Source: Gammaproteobacteria bacterium (GTDB taxonomy: Bacteria; Pseudomonadota; Gammaproteobacteria; QZLD01). From it: a stretch of 35,980 nucleotides of DNA. This document shows positions 22,908-31,316 of this stretch, piece by piece. The DNA is taken from positions 1 through 35,980 of the forward strand of contig QZLD01000200.1 of NCBI GenBank assembly GCA_004796385.1, given 5' to 3'. The notes beneath the pieces are model-generated. The model was given only the letters and a program-made list of their open reading frames with translations. It did not search any database and had not been told where the DNA came from. How positions within the stretch are numbered: the first letter of the stretch is position 1; the number at the start of each line of letters is the position of its first letter. Position numbers and translations under genes: made by a program.

Positions 22908-24794
22908 CTATTTCAGGTTGGTTTGGTTGGTTTTTATATATACTAACTTTTCTCCTTTGCTGGTTACTACTTTTAATGCCATTATCAAACTCATCATTAA
23001 AACAATCAATCTAATATCTATAACCCCTCCACCACCGCCACTACTTGAACTTGAACCTGAATCTGTAACACCATATTCAAGCGGTATCTGGATATTATCT
23101 GAATTGTTGCTGCTAAAAGATTCGGTTCCGTCTATCGTAACATTACCTGATACAACTAAGGAAGACATTCCACTTGACGAGTAAATATCACTTCTATCAT
23201 AATTAACTCCATCGACTAGTTCTATAATTACATTTACAGAGAAAATATCTCCAGCCCCCATAACTCCTATTTCACATGTAATAACTGACGAATTATAACT
23301 ACATTCTTCATTGTAACTAACCACTTCAACACCACTCGGAATAGATATTGATAATTCGACACCTGAAGCATCAATAGAAGAGAGATTTTCAACTTGTGAG
23401 GTAACTTTTACCAAATCTCCTTCTTCGTTGTTATTTTCCTCGTCACTATCTTCCTGATCATTTTCCTGTAAAATGTCGTCATAACTCATTTCAAGAGAAA
23501 CATCCGCCGTTGATGAAAAACAGCTAAGATTTTTGTTCCCTTCTATTTGCCCCTGTGTTCTGTCACTAAAATTCATAATCACTGAACTCGATGCACTTGG
23601 CCACATTATATAGCGACCATCTTCTGAACTATCATGAGTTGCACCAAGGTTATGTCCAATCTCATGAGCACTAACAAGAATCTGCGACATATAGAATGAT
23701 TCATAGCTTTGCGTTATTGATGTTGCGTAACGATTTCCATCACAAACGGTATCAACATATGCCAAACCGATTATATTGCTATCAAAATCCTTACCACTTA
23801 TAAAATGATTAAGCCCATTGCTGGAAAACTCTGCTCTAGCACTTGCATATGCACCTACCTCTCTTAGCAGCGCATAAGAATCTGTTGTATCTGAAAACGG
23901 ATCTTCACTCTCAGTAAATACCGTTATGCTGGTTATATTTAATGCTATTTTCAGATCATTTCTATATATACCATCCAGCTGATTTGCTATTGATTCTAGC
24001 TTGGCTACCGAGTTACTGCCATATTTTTGATAAAATTCGTAATCTACAATCATCCCGATTTTCAACTCTTTCATTTCTGTTGTTGAACCACCAGAATATG
24101 ACGCAGCCATTTTAATATCGTCTTTAATATCTTCTATGAATTCAACATACTCATTATCCGATTCTTGCTGAAGTTCATCACTTTGCTTATTTCCTGCTTC
24201 TACTCCACAGAAGTTTTCCGGCAAACCAGTTCCAACATCAGACATTTTATACATAACAGAGCCAGATGCTGCTCTCGCTGTTTTATCTGAGTCATAACTA
24301 ATAAATGCTTCTCCAGGCTCAATAACATAAACATCATAAGGCGTATGTATTGATCCTCTGATTACCGCTCCATCAATCTCAAGCCTAACCCAAGTGCCGG
24401 CCATCTCTTTAACCACGCCAGAATAATACTTTGCAGTACGTCTCTGTTCAGCTCCACCACCGACTATATTTACTTTAAGATTCTTATTAAATCCATTGAA
24501 TTCATTTAATAAAAGATGAAAATCCTGACCTAACGCAGTAATAATCAACTCTTTTTCCCAAGAATCCGCTGAGCTTCTATTTACTCTTGAGTCATTACTC
24601 GATAAAGGTGAGCTAATAGATTCAATCGGCTCAATATAAGACATTTTTTGTTTTACCAGAGGATTCTCAAAGGCATTTTTATAATTTGCAGCCCATGTTT
24701 TATCTATTCCTACAACAACAAAAATTAGAGCAATGACTACTCCTGCCAGAATTTTTTTAGCAACTAATCGTTTTTCAGTCCTTACGTTTTTCAT
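22908..24794 (-). CDS. Secreted M12B (reprolysin/ADAM-like) zinc metalloprotease with GlyGly-CTERM-like tail
   Basis: 628 residues. A signal or anchor segment (about 14-36, ending TWAA) is followed by a prodomain-like region to about 235, then the catalytic domain with AHEIGHNLGATHD (zinc ligands His377, His381, His387; catalytic Glu378) and a Met-turn at YIMWPS (396-400). After an acidic linker (about 440-460) comes a DUF11/CARDB-like beta domain (465-570). The end has a Ser-Gly run, GGGGG, a hydrophobic segment (about 590-610) and a short basic/polar tail, the layout of GlyGly-CTERM sorting signals cut by rhombosortase in type II secretion hosts; the tail is longer than usual. Probably exported and then held at or shed from the surface. 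Terminator at 22857. Confidence 0.88.
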   Translation of the reverse strand: MKNVRTEKRLVAKKILAGVVIALIFVVVGIDKTWAANYKNAFENPLVKQKMSYIEPIESISSPLSSNDSRVNRSSADSWEKELIITALGQDFHLLLNEFNGFNKNLKVNIVGGGAEQRRTAKYYSGVVKEMAGTWVRLEIDGAVIRGSIHTPYDVYVIEPGEAFISYDSDKTARAASGSVMYKMSDVGTGLPENFCGVEAGNKQSDELQQESDNEYVEFIEDIKDDIKMAASYSGGSTTEMKELKIGMIVDYEFYQKYGSNSVAKLESIANQLDGIYRNDLKIALNITSITVFTESEDPFSDTTDSYALLREVGAYASARAEFSSNGLNHFISGKDFDSNIIGLAYVDTVCDGNRYATSITQSYESFYMSQILVSAHEIGHNLGATHDSSEDGRYIMWPSASSSVIMNFSDRTQGQIEGNKNLSCFSSTADVSLEMSYDDILQENDQEDSDEENNNEEGDLVKVTSQVENLSSIDASGVELSISIPSGVEVVSYNEECSYNSSVITCEIGVMGAGDIFSVNVIIELVDGVNYDRSDIYSSSGMSSLVVSGNVTIDGTESFSSNNSDNIQIPLEYGVTDSGSSSSSGGGGGVIDIRLIVLMMSLIMALKVVTSKGEKLVYIKTNQTNLK

Positions 24795-25303
24795 GTCCGT
24801 ATCCCTTATTTTTTAACCAACCTGTAATTAAAATTAAGTGATACGCACAAAATTAAATTTGAACCAGTTCTCTATTTTTTCTTATAAAAACAGCACTTTA
24901 CAATAGTGCAAACAAATTATCATAAAGAACAACAACTCATTCACTAACAAAAACAAAAGACCCTCACAATTTTAATAATTAATGATTTTACCAATCCAAA
25001 AACGTGAGATTAAACGCTTATTAATCATATTTTGTAACCAGTTATCATTTAAAATGCGAATTAGTCACACCCTAAATATTAACCGATACTCATATTTGCA
25101 TTATTAAACAAACCAGTTCATGCTTTTTATTTGAACCTCCCTCCTTCATGTAACATAATTACATTTGCATGTTTTATACAGAAATAAAACAAAGATTATT
25201 TGATGACATTTTTTTTCAATTATGTGAACATAGAAAATCGTGTGTGCATTAGCAGAGGCCCTTATAATATGTGGTATGGGCTCAATTCCGGAATAAAAAA
25301 CCT
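24795..25303. other. Divergent intergenic region between metalloprotease and Zur-like gene
   Basis: About 510 bp, very AT-rich, with no gene that I can support. It must hold promoters for both genes. Noted: a small hairpin GCACT/AGTGC (24893-24909), a 17-bp Fur-family-like palindrome (25148-25164) and a TATAAT (25263-25268) that could be the -10 of the Zur-like gene but lacks a good -35. Confidence 0.6.
25148..25164. promoter_or_regulatory. Candidate Zur/Fur-family operator
   Basis: ATGTAACATAATTACAT has 6-bp inverted arms (ATGTAA/TTACAT) and matches the gammaproteobacterial Zur pattern ATGTTATAWTATAACAT at 13 of 17 positions by my alignment. It lies about 140 bp before the Zur-like gene. 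Confidence 0.35.
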
Positions 25304-25777
25304 ATGATAAAAATTTCCAATATTGAACATCAAGAGTGCAGGGAGCAGCTTCTTGAAAAAGCAGAAAAAATCTGCAAGGAAAATAACGCCAGACTAACTA
25401 AAACCAGAAAACGGGTTCTTGAGATAATTTGCGATCAGCCTGTTGCTATTAAAGCGTACGACATACTTGAAATTCTGGCAAAAGAAGATAAATCGGCAAA
25501 ACCAATTACAGTTTACAGAGCCCTTGATTTTCTTATGGCGCAAAAACTGGCTCATAAAATCGAAAGTACAAACTCATTTTTTGCCTGCCCATGCCCCGAC
25601 CAAAAGATTGAATCACAACTGCTAATTTGCAATAAATGCGGAACTGTTACTGCTCTACACGTTCCTGATGCCTGCTCTGTTCTTGATACTTATGCAAAAG
25701 ACGTGGGTTTTATACCTGAGAGTAAATCTATTGAGATTCACGGCATTTGTGCAAAATGCAAGCAAAAATCAGCATAA
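25304..25777 (+). CDS. zur: Fur-family transcriptional regulator, Zur-like
   Basis: The ORF track begins at GTG 25271, but that lies at or before the likely transcription start if TATAAT (25263-25268) is the -10; the ATG at 25304 (MIKISNIEHQ) gives 157 residues, the usual Zur size. The winged helix (ARLTKTRKRVLEIIC, then PITVYRALDFLMAQKLAHKI) is Fur-type, and two CxxC pairs (ICNKC and ICAKC) form the structural zinc site. The sensory-site His/Cys set around FFACPCPDQ and IHGIC fits Zur rather than Fur. Expected role: zinc-dependent repression of zinc uptake genes, but no znuABC is in the window. No strong ribosome binding site is visible for either start. Confidence 0.8.
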   Translation: MIKISNIEHQECREQLLEKAEKICKENNARLTKTRKRVLEIICDQPVAIKAYDILEILAKEDKSAKPITVYRALDFLMAQKLAHKIESTNSFFACPCPDQKIESQLLICNKCGTVTALHVPDACSVLDTYAKDVGFIPESKSIEIHGICAKCKQKSA

Positions 25778-25841
25778 TATCCACTACACAATCTATACTA
25801 AAATTGTTCTATACTTTTAATTAGTTATTGGAATTGTAATG

Positions 25842-25882
25842 GCTATTAAAAGCTCTAATGCAACGTTTTGAGTTTTAATAGC
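25842..25882. repeat. Imperfect 13-bp inverted repeat before the polytopic membrane protein gene
   Basis: GCTATTAAAA-g-CTC (25842-25855) pairs with GAG-TTTTAATAGC (25870-25882) with one bulged G and a 14-base loop. No U-run follows. It lies 23 bp before the start at 25905, in the position of a leader structure or operator. Confidence 0.55.
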
Positions 25883-25904
25883 GCTCTAGTAGAATGAGGA
25901 TTTT

Positions 25905-27083
25905 ATGCGTCGTTTAAAACCAGCTATAGATTATAACCCTCAGTATATGCTCGGATCTCTTGGAGCAGGAGGCATTGCTGTTACTTTTTTTATTTATCTC
26001 ATGTTTATGATTAAACACCCTAAACGCCCAATGGTTACCTTCGATGAAATATACCCACAAATAATAAACTCTCCATTTATTATAAAAATTCTGATAATAG
26101 CAGTCTTAATTGCAATAGTTTTTTTTGCCTTTCTCCATTTTCGCTATCTTATCTGGAATCTGAAAAATATTCGCGAATTTAAAAAAACCTATTCCTATCA
26201 AACCATGATGGATAGCAATGGTGAAATATCAATGATGGTTATTCCGCTAACGCTCGCAATGAGCATAAATGTTGGTTTTATTCTTGGAGCTGTATTTATT
26301 CCTAAGTTATGGACTATTGTTGAATACCTTTTCCCAGGAGCTCTTCTGGCATTTTTTGCTGTCGCATACTATGCCGTAAAGATATTCTTTAACTATTTTT
26401 TGCGACTTTTGGAAAAAGGGGGATTCAACGAAACAAGCAACAACAATTTTTCACAGCTTATAGCCATATTTGCATTTAGTATGATTGCAGTTGGCTTTGC
26501 AGCTCCTGGGGCAATGAGTCACACAAAGGCATTTAATGCTATTGGCCTGTTCTTTTCTGCTACGTTTCTTACTGTTGCCATTATGTTAATGCTAATTCAA
26601 TACTCAATGGCTTTTCGCGCTATGATGACTCAGGGTATTGCTGAAGAAGCTGTGCCTACCATTTGGGTATTAATTCCAATTTTCACCCTTTGGGGAATAA
26701 CTATAATTCGTTATATTAATGGGCTAAGCCATCATTTTGAATTTTCCTTTGGGCTTGGGGCTTACTATATTTTCACATCTGCTGTAGTTGGAATTCAACT
26801 AATGTTCGGCCTTTTCGGATTTTTGCTAATGATAAAAATCGGATATTTTAAAGAATATCTTTTTGGCGAAAAAAAACATGCCAGCTCTTTTGCCCTAATT
26901 TGCCCTGGAGTAGCTTTTTTTGTATTTGGAATGTTTTTTATAAATTTCGGCATGGTATCCAATAAGATCATTCAAAAATTCACTGCTCCTTATTACTTAA
27001 TGCTGATTCCGTTTTTTCTTATACAAGTAATCACTATTGTCCTGTACCTAAAGCTAAATAAACGTCTGCTAACAAAACAATAA
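25905..27083 (+). CDS. Polytopic membrane protein, about 10 segments, transporter-like
   Basis: 392 residues, ATG with TGAGGA ahead. About ten hydrophobic segments evenly spaced over the whole chain, with conserved-looking Gly/Pro motifs (GSLGAGGIAVTFFIYLMF, AVGFAAPGAMSHTKAFNAI, ALICPGVAFFVFGMFFINFG). The overall layout resembles the tellurite-resistance/dicarboxylate (SLAC1-like) fold, and from memory it is similar to proteins annotated as TsoY-family (seleno)protein; I cannot verify this here. There is no internal TGA, so if it is that family this member uses Cys (CPGVAF is the candidate site). It follows the Zur-like gene by 127 bp on the same strand; a leader hairpin intervenes. Substrate unknown. 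Confidence 0.75.
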   Translation: MRRLKPAIDYNPQYMLGSLGAGGIAVTFFIYLMFMIKHPKRPMVTFDEIYPQIINSPFIIKILIIAVLIAIVFFAFLHFRYLIWNLKNIREFKKTYSYQTMMDSNGEISMMVIPLTLAMSINVGFILGAVFIPKLWTIVEYLFPGALLAFFAVAYYAVKIFFNYFLRLLEKGGFNETSNNNFSQLIAIFAFSMIAVGFAAPGAMSHTKAFNAIGLFFSATFLTVAIMLMLIQYSMAFRAMMTQGIAEEAVPTIWVLIPIFTLWGITIIRYINGLSHHFEFSFGLGAYYIFTSAVVGIQLMFGLFGFLLMIKIGYFKEYLFGEKKHASSFALICPGVAFFVFGMFFINFGMVSNKIIQKFTAPYYLMLIPFFLIQVITIVLYLKLNKRLLTKQ

Positions 27084-27248
27084 ACTTTATTATTTGAAGC
27101 AATAAAATGGTTGTACGATATGTTTGCAATAATAAAAAATTGGGGCAACATATTTTCAAAAAAGAAAACAACATTATATATATTTAGATACAACTAAATT
27201 TATTAAACGAAAAACTCACATAAATGTTAGTACTTCAAAAAACATCAT

Positions 27249-30200
27249 CTAATGCAGATTGTATTTAATAAGATCTGCATATTTTCTGGCCGAGTCAAAA
27301 TCAAATCGATAAATACTCTCTTCAAGAGTATCAAGCAGTTCTGTTATTGATTCTGTTCCAATAATTTTTCTCAGTTTGGGAATAATATCTTTTACGCAAT
27401 AATTATTAACCAATAATAGCTTATCCACCTCCTGCAGAAGTTTTTCTGCATTACCAATATCTTTTGAGTTCAATTCGGTTTTATAGTTAAAAACCGATTT
27501 TCCCAGTGGGGTTTTTCTATTTTTTTCTAGTATTCTTCCTGACATAAATATCGGATTGATAGCTCTGGCAAACTTTTCAAGTGCAGAACCAAACTCATTA
27601 ACGGCATCTCTTTTTAATACATCATCAAGATGTATTGCCAATTTGTGGATAACATCGCTGGCAAATGTTCCTATAACTCCTTTTAAGGTATGAGAAATTA
27701 CCCTCGCACCTTCTTTATCGCCTGCGTGATAAAGATTGTTAATACACTCTGTCACATCACTATATTCTCTACAGAAACTGATAATCACCTTATCCAGTAA
27801 AGAACGATTTCCCCCCATAGAACTAAGTGCCTTCACAATATCAACCCCAGGTAGAGCATCCTTTGCATCCGTTTTTTCTTTTTTATCTAACTGAACATTT
27901 GGTACACGTTCAATATCTTTTATCCACTTTGCCAATACCAAATATAGTTGTGATACGTTTATCGGCTTTGCCAGATGATCGTTCATTCCTGCCTGCAGAC
28001 ACTTCTCTTTGTCATCCTGCATTGCATCTGCTGTAAGCGCTATTATAGGCAATTCATCATAACGTTTTTTCATCCTTACTCTTTTAGCAAACTGATAACC
28101 ATCCATTCCCGGCATACGAATGTCTGTTAATATAGCATCATAATCATCATGCTCTTTGAGAAAATCCATAGCCTCTATTGCATTTGGAGCAATATCCACA
28201 TACATAAAAGCATCTTCTAATAGTTCTCTAGCCACTTGTTGATTTATCTCGTTATCTTCTATAAGCAATATTCTCGCGCCACTGATTTTTTCAATATTTA
28301 CTGAATCTATTTTAAGGTTATTGGTTTTTATTGTGCATAAATTCGGGGTATCGACACCTTCTATCTTACATATAAGTTCTATCAAATCTTTTTGCCTTAA
28401 CGGCTTATCTAAAAAATATCTCATTCCCGCACTTTCTGCCTGAAAACGGAACCCCTCTTCTCCTCCAGCCAACATAAATACAAAAGGTTTGTTTTTATTT
28501 TTTTTGTACTGAGCAACTCTTCTACATAAATCCATTGATTTGAAGTTTTTCAGATTCCAGTCACAGAAAAACAGGTCAAAATCTCCTTTCTCAAGATTTT
28601 TCTCAATAGATTTCCTTGTAGAAGCCGATGTTACCTTAATATCAAGTGGTGCCAGTAAATTCTTTATAAATGTGCGTACAACAATACTATCATCCACAAC
28701 AAATACATTTTTTATTTTACCTCTTAAGCACTCTAATTGTTGCCCGGTAACAACCTGTTCGTTTTCTGCCGTTTTTTTAAGATAGACAAGAAAACAGAAG
28801 GTACTACCCTTCCCCTGTACACTATCTGCCCATACTCTGCCACCCATCATTTCCGCTATTGATTTACATATACTTAAACCAAGACCTGTACCACCATATT
28901 TTCTGGTTGTTGAACCATCTGCTTGTGTAAACGACTCGAACAGGTGATTTATTTTATCTCTCGGCATCCCTACACCTGTATCTTCCACGACAAACTCAAG
29001 GCTAATATCATCAGATTCGCTTTCAAGCATTACTACAGAAATTCTTATGTATCCTTTTTCGGTAAATTTTATTGCATTACTAACAAGATTTATAAGTATC
29101 TGATTCAGTCTTAAAGGATCTCCAATAACTTTAAGAGGAATATCATTAGCCATAGAGACAACCAGCTCAAGGTTCTTTTCACATATCCGTTCTGCGAATA
29201 GATCAACTATCAGATCAAGAGAATCACACAGATTGAATTCGACATTTTCCATTTCCAGTTTGCCGGCTTCTATCTTCGAAAAATCCAGTATGTCGTTAAT
29301 AATACCTAACAATGAATCAGATGCTCGACCTATCTTTGTGAGATAATCATGTTGTTTTTGATCAAGATTTGTTTTAAGTGTTAACTCAAGCAAACCTGTA
29401 ATTGCATTTAGTGGAGTGCGAATCTCATGACTCATATTAGCCAGAAAACTGCTTTTAGCCTGCGTTGATGCCTCAGCCAACTCTTTGGCTTCTTTCATCG
29501 CCTCTGCTCTGCGACGTTCTGTTTCTACAAGTTGCTGCTGAGTATCTTTAAGCTCCAGCATGGCTTTTTCGATCTCGTCTTTCTGAGCACCAACTGTACT
29601 ATAAAGATTTGCATTTGCTATGGTTGTTCCCATAAATGAGCAAAGCAGCTCTATCATCTGTAAATCAACTTCAGATAACTCTACCACTTCAGAAATTGCG
29701 TATAACCCTAAAACCCCAATAGGCTTGTCTTGTACTCGTATAGGTACTTGCAATACAGTTCTATTTGTGCCCAATACTTTTATTGATTTCCGATCTTTCT
29801 CTGACATTGGGAGGTTTATAACCTCCTGCACATCAGGAATATAAACCCGTAAATTTTTGAGAAGTACTGTAGCTAAAGAACCTTCGTGCATATTTAATTT
29901 GTAAACTGTGCTCTCCATAAAACTTTCAAGTTTACGATGCTCATTTTTTAATCTGCTATCAGCGCATGTAAGTTTTTTAAATTGTATCTCTTCATTAGAA
30001 CACATATACACTGATGCAAAATCAAAATGAAACCGTCTTAAAATTTCTTCCGAAAATAGTTTGTATATCATTTCAATTGAGGTGAGATTATTAACTCTTG
30101 CAATAAACTCCAGAAATTCTTCATTGAGTTTTGTGGCGTGCCTAATATTTTTTTCCTGCTCTTTAAGTCGGCTATATGTAACTGAGCTTAGTATTTGATC

Positions 30201-31316
30201 TCCAAACAGCGGTATAATTTCAGATATTTTCTCAAGATCGCTATAGCTAAAATCGAAAGACTGGCTAAATACCATTATTGCCCCAAGTGAATCTCCGGAA
30301 ACAACTATTGGCAAAACCAGCATTGATTTCATTCGCCAACCATCAAATTGATATTTAGTTGTCTCAGAAAATCTAACAATGTTCTTCTTATCATAAAATG
30401 CTGTTTTTTTTGTTTTATAGCTTTCCACTAAAGCCTCTGGCATATCCAGTGACAAACGAAATTTTTTATAGGTTTTTTCTATTCCTTTATATTCATTTGG
30501 CAAATTAACCATTTCGCAAATCAATGCTTCTGATTTATCATCAATTATTGCGGCAAGAATTCCGTCATAATGAACCCTTCCAATTAATGTCTCTGCAAAC
30601 AGCTCCATTAACCTTTCTATATCAATAGTTTTACTGATTTCCCCTATCAGTTTTATTAATTCTCCTTGTTTTTTTTTGCCGCGTTCAAGCTCTTCGTTCT
30701 TTTTACTGGTCTGCACCAAACCAGACACACCCATTATAAAAACTTCAATATCGGATATTATCTGTCTGGTTAGATCAAGCCTTTTCTTCAGGGAAAAAAG
30801 ATGTATTACTCCAACAGATTTTCCGTCTATCACGATGGGAAGAATAAGATTCTCAATAATACCTAACGCATTTATTGCCTCCCTATCAATCTCCGACATA
30901 CCATTTAAAGACGACATAGAGTCAAAATCGGCATAAATTACTTTTTGTTTTCTTGCTACATATGCTGAAATTGATTCTTTACTTGTCTCAAGCGAAACAT
31001 TTTTTCCAATAGCATTATTGATACGCTGATCTGACTGTTCCATTCCGTAATATTTATAAAGTTCAAGGGTATTGCTCTCTTCATTTACCAATTGAACCTG
31101 AAAAGCATTAAATCCCCAGCGCTCTTGAAGATACTCCATTATTTCAGATAGCAAATCATCAAGAGACGCAGAAGCAGCTACTTTTAGCAGTAACTGCCTC
31201 TCTTTTTTTTCCTGCTGAAGCTCTTTTTCAAGAAAATCGAGTCCGTCAATAAGAATACGGTCTTCTTCTATTGCAATTACGTCTTTTTCATCTCTGATAG
31301 ACATCTCATCAGCCAC
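27249..31316 (-). CDS. GAF-rich hybrid histidine kinase with two receivers and an HPt domain
   Basis: 1355 residues, no membrane segments. Three GAF domains at about 45-200, 230-375 and 405-575, a coiled coil (575-620), HisKA with His630 ([14 protein letters not shown]), HATPase_c ([17 protein letters not shown]), receiver 1 about 868-985 (Asp919 in FFCDW), receiver 2 about 1015-1130 (Asp1065 in LTDIRMPGMDG) and an HPt domain with His1209 (VISHTLKGVIG), plus a 100-residue helical C-terminus. A full internal phosphorelay, cytoplasmic sensing of a small ligand or redox state. The GTG start overlaps the EAL gene's TAG by one base (TAGTG), so the two form an operon; an ATG at 31304 is an alternative start. 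No strong terminator follows; an ATGCAGAT/ATCTGCAT stem lies at its 3' end. Confidence 0.9.
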   Translation of the reverse strand: MADEMSIRDEKDVIAIEEDRILIDGLDFLEKELQQEKKERQLLLKVAASASLDDLLSEIMEYLQERWGFNAFQVQLVNEESNTLELYKYYGMEQSDQRINNAIGKNVSLETSKESISAYVARKQKVIYADFDSMSSLNGMSEIDREAINALGIIENLILPIVIDGKSVGVIHLFSLKKRLDLTRQIISDIEVFIMGVSGLVQTSKKNEELERGKKKQGELIKLIGEISKTIDIERLMELFAETLIGRVHYDGILAAIIDDKSEALICEMVNLPNEYKGIEKTYKKFRLSLDMPEALVESYKTKKTAFYDKKNIVRFSETTKYQFDGWRMKSMLVLPIVVSGDSLGAIMVFSQSFDFSYSDLEKISEIIPLFGDQILSSVTYSRLKEQEKNIRHATKLNEEFLEFIARVNNLTSIEMIYKLFSEEILRRFHFDFASVYMCSNEEIQFKKLTCADSRLKNEHRKLESFMESTVYKLNMHEGSLATVLLKNLRVYIPDVQEVINLPMSEKDRKSIKVLGTNRTVLQVPIRVQDKPIGVLGLYAISEVVELSEVDLQMIELLCSFMGTTIANANLYSTVGAQKDEIEKAMLELKDTQQQLVETERRRAEAMKEAKELAEASTQAKSSFLANMSHEIRTPLNAITGLLELTLKTNLDQKQHDYLTKIGRASDSLLGIINDILDFSKIEAGKLEMENVEFNLCDSLDLIVDLFAERICEKNLELVVSMANDIPLKVIGDPLRLNQILINLVSNAIKFTEKGYIRISVVMLESESDDISLEFVVEDTGVGMPRDKINHLFESFTQADGSTTRKYGGTGLGLSICKSIAEMMGGRVWADSVQGKGSTFCFLVYLKKTAENEQVVTGQQLECLRGKIKNVFVVDDSIVVRTFIKNLLAPLDIKVTSASTRKSIEKNLEKGDFDLFFCDWNLKNFKSMDLCRRVAQYKKNKNKPFVFMLAGGEEGFRFQAESAGMRYFLDKPLRQKDLIELICKIEGVDTPNLCTIKTNNLKIDSVNIEKISGARILLIEDNEINQQVARELLEDAFMYVDIAPNAIEAMDFLKEHDDYDAILTDIRMPGMDGYQFAKRVRMKKRYDELPIIALTADAMQDDKEKCLQAGMNDHLAKPINVSQLYLVLAKWIKDIERVPNVQLDKKEKTDAKDALPGVDIVKALSSMGGNRSLLDKVIISFCREYSDVTECINNLYHAGDKEGARVISHTLKGVIGTFASDVIHKLAIHLDDVLKRDAVNEFGSALEKFARAINPIFMSGRILEKNRKTPLGKSVFNYKTELNSKDIGNAEKLLQEVDKLLLVNNYCVKDIIPKLRKIIGTESITELLDTLEESIYRFDFDSARKYADLIKYNLH

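Noticed and set aside
25905-27083. UGA-encoded selenocysteine in the membrane protein
   Set aside because: The frame has no internal TGA; a Cys occupies the possible site.
27104-27186. 26-codon plus ORF after the membrane protein
   Set aside because: No ribosome binding site, low complexity Asn/Lys/Ile composition expected by chance in AT-rich DNA.
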